Source: JAAYVZ01 sp035384965
GTDB lineage: Bacteria > Acidobacteriota > Thermoanaerobaculia > Thermoanaerobaculales > Thermoanaerobaculaceae
Direction: 5' to 3'
Assembly: GCA_035384965.1 (NCBI GenBank)
Contig: DAOOJE010000001.1
Span: forward strand, 1-64,000
DNA length: 64,000 nucleotides
Under the pieces are notes generated by a model, which worked only from the letters and a program-made list of their open reading frames with translations, made no database searches and had not been told where the DNA came from. Made by a program: the position numbers and the translations under genes. Of the stretch, positions 9,355 through 18,500 are shown in pieces (position 1 is the stretch's first letter; each line of letters opens with the position of its first letter).

Positions 9355-11108
9355 TACATGGGAGGAGCGGGAGTGGGGATGGCATCCGGGACGAACTCGG
9401 CTTCGATGACGATGCGGAAGCGGCCGTCGACCGGTTCGCTCGATCCCAGCGTCGCATTGCGAAAGAGTGGCGAGTTTTCGAGCACGGCCAGATAGCCCTT
9501 GACCCGGTCCATCGAATCGGTTGTTGCCACGAGGCGGAAGCGGTTGTCCTGGATCGTCTGTTCCTCCCGCTTGAGCTCGGGGGAGCGCAGTGCGACGAGA
9601 ACCGGGAAGACGGCTTTCAGGATCGCCCGTGTTCGCTCCATTGACAGGGGCTCGTTCTGGGAATAGAGGATGGACAGCTCTCCCGGGGACCCCGGCGGGT
9701 CCTCGCGCAGCGAGAACTGGACCGTGACGGTGAGGTAGACCGGCACCGGGCGGCCGTCGCGCTTTGCGGGTTCGTACCGCCACTGCTCGACCGCCTCCAC
9801 CGCTGCTTCCGTAAGACCCATCGGCAAGCCGCGCAGCACCTCGACATCCCTCACGACACCGGCCGTGTCGATGACCGTCTTGAGGATGACGACGCCCTGG
9901 ACCCTGGCCTTGCGAGCCTCCTCCGTGTACACCGGGGGCCCCTGGAGGGTCGGGACCGGAGGCGTTATCGACTCGTCGATCACGACAACGGGCTCGCCGT
10001 CGATTTCTTTCGGCAACTGCGAAACCTTGGGAGGGGCCGGCGAGGGTTCGACCGCGGCGGTGGGGGACGGCGCGGGGGTCGGATCCGCGTTGACGGCTCG
10101 ACCCATCGGCAGAAGGAACGCTCCCACCCCGACGGCACAGACGAGCAGCACGGCCAGATGAGGTCTCCGCGCCGGTTCACCGAGAATCGCAAACAGTCGC
10201 ATCCTGATCGTCTCCTTTCCTGAGGCGAGTCCAAGCAAGGCTCGTTCCGAAACCGGCCCGAGCACGGGAAGGCGCAGCACCGAAAGCAGGCTTTCGGCAT
10301 AGCTGGAAGCGGAAAACGCGCGCAGTTGCAGGACCCGCTCGTCGCACGCCTGCTCGCGGGCGACGGCGAGCCGGCGCAGCGCGATCCAGACCAGCGGATT
10401 GAAGAAGTGGAGCGAGGCCACGAGACCGGCCAGCAGGATGCGCAGCTCGTCCCAGCGGGCCAGGTGGGCCATCTCGTGGGCGATCACCGGCTCCACTCGC
10501 GCGGTGGGCCAGGCCGCCACGGCCTCGGGCAGGAAGACCCGGGGGCGAGCCAGCCCGGCCGCGAAGGGAGAAAGGCAGGCGTCGGAGGCGGTGATCACCA
10601 CCGGGCGGCGCACTCCCAGCCTCAGCCGCCATCGCTCGCCTGCTGCCACGAGGTCGGGATCGGCGACCGGGACGGCCGAGGCGGCGATCCGCCTGTGCCG
10701 CCAGAGCTGCCAGGCGATCGAGGTCGCGGTCAGCGCCGCGCCAATTGCCCACAGCCCGCAGATCGCCACCGTCCAGGTGAGGCCGGTGGTTGAGGCCGGG
10801 GCTGTGGCCGGTGAGAACGCCACGGAAACCTCGACCGGCGCAGCCAGGGGAGGCTCGGCTGCCCCGGGCTCGAGCCACGCCCAGGCGCCGGCGAGGAGAG
10901 CGCGCGCCGAAAAGGGGCTGGACAGCGACGGGGGCAGCACGAGCCGCAGCAGCACCAGCCACCACACGGCCTCCCAGGCTGCTGGCCAGCGCACGCGAGC
11001 GAGCTTGAGCGCGCTCGCGAGCACCGCCGCCGCGAGCGCGGCGTACACCGAGTTCCAGGCGACCGCGTGCAGCAGCACGTCGAACGCCGAGGCGTGTGGG
11101 TCAGGCAC
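9354..11108 (-). CDS. BlaR1/MecR1-type M56 membrane peptidase sensor fused to a TonB C-terminal domain
   Basis: 584 residues from a GTG that overlaps the end of the BlaI gene by 8 bp and has GGGAG upstream. The N-terminal half is an M56 metallopeptidase with several membrane segments, the zinc motif HEMAH and the family motif AREQACDERVL. After a membrane helix and a Pro-rich linker comes a TonB C-terminal domain (PPVYTEEARKARVQGVV to YLTVTVQF), then about 100 residues of unrecognised sequence. BlaR1 proteins normally end in a penicillin-binding sensor; here that is replaced. The peptidase likely cleaves the BlaI-type repressor when an envelope signal arrives. The signal is unlikely to be a beta-lactam bound covalently, because the sensor domain is absent. 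Confidence 0.88.
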   Translation of the reverse strand: MPDPHASAFDVLLHAVAWNSVYAALAAAVLASALKLARVRWPAAWEAVWWLVLLRLVLPPSLSSPFSARALLAGAWAWLEPGAAEPPLAAPVEVSVAFSPATAPASTTGLTWTVAICGLWAIGAALTATSIAWQLWRHRRIAASAVPVADPDLVAAGERWRLRLGVRRPVVITASDACLSPFAAGLARPRVFLPEAVAAWPTARVEPVIAHEMAHLARWDELRILLAGLVASLHFFNPLVWIALRRLAVAREQACDERVLQLRAFSASSYAESLLSVLRLPVLGPVSERALLGLASGKETIRMRLFAILGEPARRPHLAVLLVCAVGVGAFLLPMGRAVNADPTPAPSPTAAVEPSPAPPKVSQLPKEIDGEPVVVIDESITPPVPTLQGPPVYTEEARKARVQGVVILKTVIDTAGVVRDVEVLRGLPMGLTEAAVEAVEQWRYEPAKRDGRPVPVYLTVTVQFSLREDPPGSPGELSILYSQNEPLSMERTRAILKAVFPVLVALRSPELKREEQTIQDNRFRLVATTDSMDRVKGYLAVLENSPLFRNATLGSSEPVDGRFRIVIEAEFVPDAIPTPAPPM

Positions 11109-11502
11109 GGTCAGCGCTCCCTTCCGCGGACGCCTCCCGAAGGAGCTCCGCAAGCTCTTCGAGCTCGGCCGGGGACAGGCGGGACTGCCTCGCGAACAGC
11201 GCGACCACCGCGGCCGGCTCCACTTCGGCGACGCGCGTGGCGAAATCCCGTATCAGGCGGGCCAGTCCCTGCAGGCGCGTCATGAGGGGGGTGTAGACGT
11301 TGATCCCGTGGACGCTCTCCCGTCGCACGACGCCCTTGGTGACGAGGCGATCCAGCACCGTGCGGGTCGTGGTGTATGCCCAGCCCAGCTCGGCGGGGAT
11401 CCGCTCGTGGATTTCGCGCGCCGAAAGGCTCCCGCCCGCCCAGAGGATCTTCATCAGGTCCAGCTCGGCCCGCGACAGCTCGGGGTATTGATGTGATCCC
11501 AT
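11101..11502 (-). CDS. BlaI/MecI-family transcriptional repressor
   Basis: 133 residues. The winged-helix region matches the penicillinase repressor family: LSRAELDLMKILWAGG, then AYTTTRTVLDRLVTKGVVRR, followed by a helical dimerisation tail with PAELEELAELL. The ATG at 11502 has GGAGG five bases upstream; a GTG at 11508 is possible but has no spacing to the ribosome site. It is translationally coupled to the M56 peptidase. It likely represses its own operon through the dyad at 11532-11544 and may have other targets elsewhere. Confidence 0.93.
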   Translation of the reverse strand: MGSHQYPELSRAELDLMKILWAGGSLSAREIHERIPAELGWAYTTTRTVLDRLVTKGVVRRESVHGINVYTPLMTRLQGLARLIRDFATRVAEVEPAAVVALFARQSRLSPAELEELAELLREASAEGSADRA

Positions 11503-11531
11503 CCTCACCTCCGCAATGCACGTAGCATAGT

Positions 11532-11572
11532 TACGACGTTTGTAGTATTGCCTCTCGCAGCCGGGTTGTCAA
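11532..11572 (-). promoter_or_regulatory. Promoter and probable BlaI operator of the blaI-blaR1 pair
   Basis: On the - strand TTGACA (11572-11567) and AATACT (11549-11544) are 17 bp apart. The dyad TACAAACGTCGTA (11544-11532) lies right at the expected transcription start and resembles the TACA/TGTA core of BlaI operators, though imperfectly. Binding there would block initiation. Confidence 0.6.
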
Positions 11573-11654
11573 GGGCTCACTCTGGCTTCCATATGCGTGC
11601 CGCTGCCGGCCCGCACGCAAGCATGTCTTCGGGGTCGGGCCGCCGGTGGGCCAG

Positions 11655-11888
11655 CTACTGCCCGTACAGCCGCACGCGTTCCGGGCGCCGCACGAGCAGG
11701 TAGGCGAGCGCTCCCACGACGTGCGTGAAGGCGATGACCAGCGCCCAGGCGATCCGGTTGTCGCTGCCGTTTGGCTCCTTCGTCACGCAGTCGATGAGCA
11801 TCCACACCCAGAAGACGGTTCCTGCGAGCCCCAGACCCAGTACGCCGCCGAGGATCGACACAGCCGGAAAGCCAAAGAGGTCGATCAT
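11655..11888 (-). CDS. PLDc_N-type small membrane protein
   Basis: 77 residues with two hydrophobic segments (about 9-30 and 45-63) joined by WVWMLIDCVTKEP, the signature of the phospholipase D N-terminal (PLDc_N) domain found as a stand-alone small protein. The last residues, VRRPERVRLYGQ, are cytoplasmic and basic. The ATG at 11888 has GGGAGG upstream; longer starts add a segment without similarity. It is monocistronic, head-to-head with the ygbA-like gene. Its function is not known for the family as a stand-alone protein; a role in the membrane is all that can be said. Confidence 0.78.
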   Translation of the reverse strand: MIDLFGFPAVSILGGVLGLGLAGTVFWVWMLIDCVTKEPNGSDNRIAWALVIAFTHVVGALAYLLVRRPERVRLYGQ

Positions 11889-11959
11889 CGCACCCTCCCG
11901 CCGGTGCCCCTCCTTCACCCTGCAGTACGTTCGAGCTCGAGCCGGGGTTCCGGCCAGCA

Positions 11960-12001
11960 TTGATTCCGATCAAGGCGCGGCCGTGCCCGAATGCCGATAC
12001 T
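11960..12001 (+). promoter_or_regulatory. FNR/DNR-type box and -10 element of the ygbA-like gene
   Basis: TTGATTCCGATCAA (11960-11973) is a perfect TTGAT-N4-ATCAA palindrome. GATACT (11996-12001) serves as -10. The palindrome centre (11966.5) is exactly 41.5 bp before 12008, the class II FNR position, and 12008 is also the A of the ATG. Regulation by a CRP/FNR-family oxygen or nitric oxide sensor is expected. Confidence 0.75.
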
Positions 12002-12007
12002 GTCGGC

Positions 12008-12349
12008 ATGGGGGCGAGCGGGCGGCTCGATCGGGAGCGGCGGACGGTGCTGGCGATGATCCGGCTGTACTGCCGGGCTCGCCACGGCGGGCCGGAGCCG
12101 TGCGGCGAGTGCCGCGCGCTCGGCGAGTACGCCGCCGGCCGCCTCGCTCGCTGCCCGTTCAGCGAGGACAAGCCAACGTGCGCCGACTGCCCGGTCCACT
12201 GCTACGCCCCGGCGATGCGCGAGCGCATTCGCGAAGTCATGCGCTGGGCCGGCCCGCGCATGCTCTGGCGGCACCCGATCCTGGCGGTGCGCCACCTTCT
12301 CGACGGGCGCCGGCGGCCCCGGCCCGCCCGCCCAGCGACCTCGAGGTGA
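12008..12349 (+). CDS. ygbA: YgbA-like (nitrous-oxide-stimulated promoter family) protein
   Basis: 113 residues with the cysteine-rich pattern of the YgbA_NO family: IRLYCRARHG, PCGEC, RCPF, TCADCPVHCY, then the C-terminal WRHPILAVRHLLDGRR. E. coli YgbA is a nitric-oxide-induced protein; its biochemical role is unsettled. The gene lies convergent to a nitric oxide reductase, and both carry FNR-type boxes, so a place in the nitrosative stress response is well supported by context. No ribosome site precedes the ATG, and the predicted transcription start is the ATG itself, so the mRNA is probably leaderless. The conserved cysteines could bind a metal or Fe-S centre. Confidence 0.85.
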   Translation: MGASGRLDRERRTVLAMIRLYCRARHGGPEPCGECRALGEYAAGRLARCPFSEDKPTCADCPVHCYAPAMRERIREVMRWAGPRMLWRHPILAVRHLLDGRRRPRPARPATSR

Positions 12350-12366
12350 ACCCCCCCAACAACGCC

Positions 12367-12398
12367 GCGGCCCCGGAGGCTTGCGCCGCCGGGGCCGC
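12367..12398. terminator. Hairpin between convergent ygbA and norB
   Basis: GCGGCCCCGG (12367-12376) pairs perfectly over 10 bp with CCGGGGCCGC (12389-12398), loop 12 nt. No T-tract follows on either strand, but the stem is very stable and sits between two converging genes, so it may act in both directions. Confidence 0.6.
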
Positions 12399-12421
12399 AC
12401 CCCCGCAGGGCCACGCCGCGC

Positions 12422-14707
12422 TTACGGCTCGACCCCCAGCCGCTTCCACACCGACTCGCCCTCGTCGATCCCCTCCGCCTTCAGCTTCGGGTACGTCCGG
12501 AGCAGGAAGATCGCCAGCGGGACGACGCCGAGCAGGATGATCGCCAGGTCGGGCAGCGCTCGCACGCTGCCGATGAGCTGCACGAGGCCGCGCTCGAAGA
12601 ACGAGGCGTCGCGCGCCGCCCACAGGCCGTCCTTGTAGGCCGTCCAGGTCTGGACGATCCCGACCGGGAACAGCGTCCCGAGCGTCATCATGAACAGCCC
12701 GGCGTTGAGTCCCCAAAACGAGAGCTTGAGCAGCCCGTCGTTCCATGCCTCGCGCTTGACCAGCCCGCGCCAGGAGAACAGCAGCAACGCGATCGAGAGC
12801 ATCCCGTAGGTGCCGAACAGCGCCGCGTGGCCGTGGTTCATCGTGAGGTAGGTGCCGTGCTCGAAGTAGTTCACGATCGGGAGGTTGATCAGGAACCCGA
12901 AGACCCCGGCGCCGAGGAAGTTCCAGAACGAGGCGGCGACCAGGAAGTACAGCGGCCAGCGGTACGGGAAATCGGCGCCTTCCTTGCGCACCGACCGGTA
13001 CTCCATCATCCCCCGCACCACGAGCCCGAACAGCGGCACCGGCTCCATCGACGAAAACACCGAGCCGACCGCCAGCCAAAACGAGGGGCCGCCGTACCAG
13101 AAGTAGTGGTGGGCGGTTCCGAGGATGCCGGACAGGAACGTGATCGCCGCCGTAAAGTACGCGACGCGCAGCGCCGCCTTGGCCGACACCAACCCCATGG
13201 CCACCATCACGAGCGCAATCACGGCAACGCCGAAGAACTCGAAGATCGACTCCACCCAGATGTGGACTACGAACCAGCGCCAGTAGTCGGCCACGGTGAG
13301 GTGCGAGCCGCGCCCGTAGAACAGCCCGAAACCGTAGAACGCCACGACGAGGATCGCCGAGAATACATAGAAGACGACGAGCGCCCGGTAGTCGGGCGAG
13401 GTGGTCGAGCTGCCGGGGCGGAGCAGGTGCCCCACGGCGCGGTAGACGATCCCCAACCAGGCGATCAGCCCGACAAACAGGAGGATCTGCCACAGGCGTC
13501 CCAGCTCGAGGTACTCCCACCCCTGGTGGCCGAGCCAGAACCACCACTCGCCGAGCTTGCCCTTGATGCCGAGGACCTGGCCTGCCAGCGACCCCACCGC
13601 CACGAGCAGGATGGCGCCGAACAGCAACTGCACGAGCAGCCCCTGTTTGGCTGGCTCGCGCCCCCCGATGACCGGGGCCAGGTAGATCGCCGAGGCCACC
13701 CAGGTGGTGGCGATCCAGAAGATGGCGAGCTGCAGGTGCCAGCTCTTCGCCCACGAGTACGGGATGAAGCCGGCGATTTCCTCGACGTAGAAGCTGCCAG
13801 GATGCACGGTGTAGTGTGCGAGCAGGCCGCCGAACGCGGTCTGCAGCAGGAACAGCAGGATCACGACGAGGAAGAACTTGGCGGCGCGGAGCTGGCTGGG
13901 CGTGAGCGGCGCGTCGATAAGTTTCTGGGCCAGCGGCACGCCCTTGGCCGGTCCGTACCACAGCTCGTAGCTGTGCACGAAGTAAATGAACAGGCCCAGC
14001 ACGACAAACAGCGACAGCACGCCACCGATCGACCAGATGTACGTCTCGGCGCTCGGGACGTTGCCGACCAGCTTGTCGGGTGGCCAGTTGGACGTGTACG
14101 AGTAGTCCTCCCCGGGGCGGTTGACCACCGCGGCCCATGCCGTCCAGGCGAAAAAGCGCGCGATTTGCGTCCGCTCCTCGGGCGTCGGCACCGTGTTGGG
14201 AAGAAAACCGTAGCGCGGGTCGCCTTCCCCCAGCGCACGCTCCCACAACGCCGCCACTCGCTCCAGCCCCTTCACCTGCGCCGCGGTGAGCTGCAGCGTG
14301 TCGGTGGCCTCGTCGTAGCGGTTGGCCTTCATTTCAGCTGCCACCAGAGCGTCCAGCGCCTGCCGCTCGGCAGGTCCCAGGGCTTCGGGCGCGGTACCGT
14401 GCCGGGCCGCCGCCAGCTCGGCCTGCACCGCCCGACCCCACTCGTGCAGGCTCACGGCCGAGAACTCGGTGCCGCGCTGCGAGCCGTGCCCCCAGACGCT
14501 GCCGTGGTCCATGAGACCGTACCGCTGGTACACGTCCTGCCCGGCCAGGATGTCGGCCCTGGTGAACAGCACGGCGCCGTCAGGCCCCACCACCTTGTCG
14601 GGATACGGCGCCAGCTTCTCCCGGATCGCCCACCCGCCTCCCAGCAGCCCGGCCATGGCCACCACGAAGCAGACGACGGCGATCCACTTCAGTCGACCCG
14701 TGGTCAT
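12422..14707 (-). CDS. norB: Quinol-dependent nitric oxide reductase (qNOR)
   Basis: 761 residues, the size of single-subunit quinol NO reductases, which reduce two NO to N2O with electrons from the quinol pool. A membrane helix at the N-terminus and a periplasmic extension (DKVVGPDG, LMDHGSVWGHGSQRG) precede about 12 helices of the heme-copper superfamily. Metal-ligand histidines are seen in SWHLQLAIFW, HIWVESIFEFFG, GTAHHYFWYG and MNHGHAALFG. The ATG at 14707 (ribosome site GGTGGAGG) is chosen over one at 14791, because the latter falls within the regulatory box and adds a charged, unrelated segment. Probably defends against NO rather than supporting full denitrification, as no other denitrification gene is near. 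Confidence 0.93.
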   Translation of the reverse strand: MTTGRLKWIAVVCFVVAMAGLLGGGWAIREKLAPYPDKVVGPDGAVLFTRADILAGQDVYQRYGLMDHGSVWGHGSQRGTEFSAVSLHEWGRAVQAELAAARHGTAPEALGPAERQALDALVAAEMKANRYDEATDTLQLTAAQVKGLERVAALWERALGEGDPRYGFLPNTVPTPEERTQIARFFAWTAWAAVVNRPGEDYSYTSNWPPDKLVGNVPSAETYIWSIGGVLSLFVVLGLFIYFVHSYELWYGPAKGVPLAQKLIDAPLTPSQLRAAKFFLVVILLFLLQTAFGGLLAHYTVHPGSFYVEEIAGFIPYSWAKSWHLQLAIFWIATTWVASAIYLAPVIGGREPAKQGLLVQLLFGAILLVAVGSLAGQVLGIKGKLGEWWFWLGHQGWEYLELGRLWQILLFVGLIAWLGIVYRAVGHLLRPGSSTTSPDYRALVVFYVFSAILVVAFYGFGLFYGRGSHLTVADYWRWFVVHIWVESIFEFFGVAVIALVMVAMGLVSAKAALRVAYFTAAITFLSGILGTAHHYFWYGGPSFWLAVGSVFSSMEPVPLFGLVVRGMMEYRSVRKEGADFPYRWPLYFLVAASFWNFLGAGVFGFLINLPIVNYFEHGTYLTMNHGHAALFGTYGMLSIALLLFSWRGLVKREAWNDGLLKLSFWGLNAGLFMMTLGTLFPVGIVQTWTAYKDGLWAARDASFFERGLVQLIGSVRALPDLAIILLGVVPLAIFLLRTYPKLKAEGIDEGESVWKRLGVEP

Positions 14708-14749
14708 CCTCCACCTCCTCGGGGCGCCGATACCAGCTGCCCCGTCTCG

Positions 14750-14791
14750 AGGTTCGAACGACGTCTCTCGGTTGTCCTTGACTTCCGTCAA
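14750..14791 (-). promoter_or_regulatory. FNR/DNR-type box and weak -10 of norB
   Basis: TTGAC-N4-GTCAA (14778-14791) is a perfect palindrome, related to the box of ygbA. The class II geometry predicts a start near 14743; GAACCT at 14755-14750 sits at the -10 position. A weak -10 and no -35 are expected for an activator-dependent promoter. Confidence 0.65.
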
Positions 14792-14798
14792 CTGCCGG

Positions 14799-15464
14799 CT
14801 ACCCGGCGAGCGGCACGACGTAAAGGAGCACGGCGAAGAAGTGCAGGATGCTGCCGGCGAGCACGAACGCGTGCCAGATGGCGTGGTGATAGCGCAGCTT
14901 CTGGGCGGCGTAGAACGCCACGCCGGCGGTGTAGGCGACGCCGCCGCCGAACAGCAGTGCGAGCCCTCCCGGCGCCAGCGCCTGCGCGAGCGGGCGGGCG
15001 GCGACGATGACGAGCCACCCGAGCACCACGTAGAACGCCACGGAAAGCACGCGCAGTCGGCCGATGAGCACCGCCTTGAAGACGATCCCCGCCACCGCCA
15101 GCCCCCACACCACGCCGAACAGCGACCACCCCCACGGCCCGCGCAGGTTGACGAGGCAAAACGGCGTGTAGGTGCCGGCGATGAGCAGATAGATCGAGGA
15201 GTGGTCGAGCACCCGGAGCACCAGCTTGGCGCGCTCGAAGCTGGCCGGGATCGCGTGGTACACGGTGGAAGCGGTGTAAGCGAGCACGAGTGTCGCCCCG
15301 AACACGGCGCACCCCACGACGTGCCACGCGGTCCCCTTGAGCGCCGCGAACGCGACGAGCGTCGCCAGCCCGCCGATGGCCAGCACGATCCCCACCCCGT
15401 GGATCACGGAGTGGGCGACCTCCTCACCCAGCGAATAGCGCGGCAGCGTGCGGACGCGGCCCAT
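14799..15464 (-). CDS. Hemolysin III (PAQR/YqfA) family membrane protein
   Basis: 221 residues, seven predicted membrane helices. The family motifs are SVIHGVG near the N-terminus, STVYHAIP, SSIYLLIAGTYTPF and, near the end, HHAIWHAFVLAGSILHFFAVLLY, whose histidines correspond to the metal site of adiponectin-receptor-like hydrolases. The ATG at 15464 follows GGAGGAGAG at close spacing; the longer frame adds a hydrophilic tail with no similarity. Bacterial members affect membrane lipid composition in some species, but the substrate is not established. It lies 70 bp after the RND gene on the same strand. Confidence 0.9.
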   Translation of the reverse strand: MGRVRTLPRYSLGEEVAHSVIHGVGIVLAIGGLATLVAFAALKGTAWHVVGCAVFGATLVLAYTASTVYHAIPASFERAKLVLRVLDHSSIYLLIAGTYTPFCLVNLRGPWGWSLFGVVWGLAVAGIVFKAVLIGRLRVLSVAFYVVLGWLVIVAARPLAQALAPGGLALLFGGGVAYTAGVAFYAAQKLRYHHAIWHAFVLAGSILHFFAVLLYVVPLAG

Positions 15465-15534
15465 CTCTCCTCCGAACGCACATCGTAGCAAGGACCGTGG
15501 CGACCGGCTGGACAAACCGGTCGTGGTCTGCCCG

Positions 15535-18500
15535 TCACTCCGTCTCAACGCGCGATCCCGCGACGGCCGGGAGGGCGCGGGCGAGCCAGACCTGGAAACG
15601 GTCCATCCACACGTACACCACCGGCGTGACGAACAGCGTCAGCGACTGCGAGACGAGCAGCCCACCCACCACGGCGAGCCCGAGCGGCCGGCGCGCCTCG
15701 GCACCGGCGCCGAACCCGAGGGCGATCGGCAAGGTCCCGAAGAACGCCGCCATCGAGGTCATCATGATCGGGCGGAAGCGGATCACGCAAGCGTCGTAAA
15801 TGGCCTGCTCGACCGGCTTGCCGGCCCGCTGCGCCTCGACCGCGAAATCGACCATCATGATCCCGTTCTTCTTGACCAGTCCGACCAGCATGATAATGCC
15901 CACGAACGCGTAAATGTTGAGGTCGGAGCCGAAGACCAGCAGCGTCAGCAGCGCTCCGAGCCCGGCGAGGGGCAGCGCCGAGAGGATCGTCAGGGGGTGG
16001 ATGAAGCTCTCGTAGAGGATCCCCAGCACCAGGTAAATGACGAGGATGGCCACCAGCAGCAGCAGGCCGAGCCCCTGCTGGGAGGCCTTGAACGCCTGAG
16101 CGGTGCCCTGGAAGGCGGCGGTGACCGTGGCGGGCAGCGTCTCGCGGGCGAGGCGCTCGACCTCGGCCGTGGCCTGCGAGAGTGCCACGCCGGGGGGAAG
16201 GTTGAACGACAACGTGACGGCCGGAAGCTGCCCCGAGTGGTTGACCGAGAGAGGGCCCACGCCGGTGGACAGCCGGGTCAACGCGTCGAGCGGCACGAGC
16301 CGCCCCTGCGCGGAGCGCACGTGCAGCAGTCGGAGATCCTGGGGGTCGGACTGGAACTCCGCCAGCGTCTCCATGACAACGCGGTACTGGTTGGTAGGTG
16401 AAAAGATGGTCGAGATCTGGCGCTGCCCGTACGCCGAGTACAGCGCATCTTCGATCTGCTGGGCCGTGACGCCCAGCGCCGCCGCCTGGTCGCGGTCGAT
16501 CTCGACCCTGATTTGCGGGTTCTTGAGAAGGAGGTCGGTGGAGACGTCCTGCAGCAGCCGCGAGGCGCGCATCTTCGCCTCGAGTTCCGGGGCCGCGGCG
16601 TACAGCTCCCGCGTGTCGGGGCAGGCGAGGGTGAGCTGGTACTGGGATCTCGTCATCCGCCCACCCACCTGGAGCGCCGGAGGGCTCTGGATGAAGGCGC
16701 GCAGTCCTGGAATCGCGGCCAGCTTCGGGCGCAGCCGCTCGACCACCTGCTCGGCGGTGAGGTCGCGCTCGGAGCGGGGCTTGAGCCGCACGAAGAAGAA
16801 CCCGGTGTTGGCGGCGCCCATGCCGCCCCGCCCGCCGGCCGAAGACATGAACGCCTCCACCGCAGGGTCCGCCGCCACGACCGCCGCCGCCGCCCGCTGG
16901 TGCTCGACCATGGCGCGGAACGAGATGCCTTCCGCGGCCTCCGTCTGGCCGAACAGCATCCCGATATCCTGTGCCGGCACGAACCCCTTGGGGATGACCC
17001 GGAACAGGACCAGCAACGCGACGGTCATGGCAGCGGTGTAAGCGAGCGTGATCCGGCGGTGCCGCAGCGACCAGGCGAGGCCTTTCTCGTACACCGCCAG
17101 CAGGCCGGCGAAGAAGCGCTCGAACAGGTTGTACAGCCGCGAGTGACCCTCGTGCCGGGGCGGCGCCAGAAAGCGGCTCCCGAGCATGGGCGTCAGCGAC
17201 AGCGAGACGAAGCCGGAAATAAGCACCGCCAGGCCGATGACAACCGCGAACTCGGAAAACAGGCGACCGACAATGCCGCCCATGAACAGCACCGGAATGA
17301 ACACGGCAGCGAGCGAGATCGTCATCGACACGATGGTGAAGCCGATCTCCTTCGAGCCGTCCAGCGCCGCCTGCCAGCGGGACTTCCCCATTTCCATATG
17401 GCGCACGATGTTCTCGAGCATGACGATGGCGTCGTCGACGACGAACCCCACCGAAAGCGTGAGCGCCATCAGCGACAGGTTGTCGAGCGAGAAGTCGAGC
17501 AGGTACATCACCGCGAATGTCCCGACGATCGACATCGGCATCGCCAGGGAGGGGATGACCGTCGCCCCGAGGTTGCGCAGGAACAGGAAGATCACCAGCA
17601 CCACGAGGATCAGCGTGATGACCAGCGTGAGCTTGACGTCGTTGACCGACTCGTGGATCGAGTCCGAGCGGTCGAACAGGATCCGCAGGTCCACCGAGGC
17701 CGGGAGCTGTTGCCGGAACGAGGGCAGCAGCTCCTTGACCCGGCGCGCCACCTCCACCGTGTTGGTGCCCGGCTGGCGCTGGATCGCCAGCACGATCGCC
17801 CGCTGGTCGACGAACCACGCCGCGGTCTTGTCGTTCTCGACGCTGTCCCACACCCGCCCCAGCTCCTCGAGGCGCACCGGCTTGCCCTGGCGATAGGCAA
17901 CGATGATCGGGCGATAGGCGGCAGCGGTCTCGAGCTGGCCGTTGGTCTCCACCGTGAACGCCCGCTCGGGGCCCCACAGCACGCCTGTGGGGAGGTTCGA
18001 GTTGCTGGCCCGCACCGCCCGCGTCACGTCGTCGACCGCGATCCCCGCCGCCGCCAGCTTGCGGGGGTCGAGCTGGATGCGCACGGCGTACTTCTGCGAC
18101 CCGTACACCTGCACCTGCGCCACCCCCGAGACCGTCGAGATGCGCTGGGCGATGATCGTCTGGCCGTACTCGTCGAGCTGGTACATCGGCAGCGCCGGCG
18201 AGGTGAGGGCGAGAAAGAGGATCGGCTGGTCGGCCGGGTTCACCTTCTGGTACGTCGGCGGAAACGGCATGTCCTGCGGGAGCTGACGGCTGGCGCGGGC
18301 GATGGCGGCCTGCACGTCCTGCGCCGCGGCGTCGATGTCGCGGTCGAGCGTGAACTGCAACGTTATTTGCGTGCTCCCCAGCGCGTTGGTCGAGGACATC
18401 GAGTCGATGCCGGCAATGGTGGAGAACTCCTTTTCGAGCGGGGTCGCCACCGAGGCGGCCATGGTCTCGGGGCTGGCCCCGGGCAGCGAGGCCGACACCG

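Noticed and set aside
14708..14791. norB start at 14791
   Set aside because: That start overlaps the FNR-type box and would add a charged segment before the first membrane helix; 14707 has a good ribosome site.
12827..15010. Long + strand open frame opposite norB
   Set aside because: Composition (Arg, His, Pro, Gln rich) and lack of motifs mark it as an antisense shadow, as do many other long frames in this GC-rich DNA.
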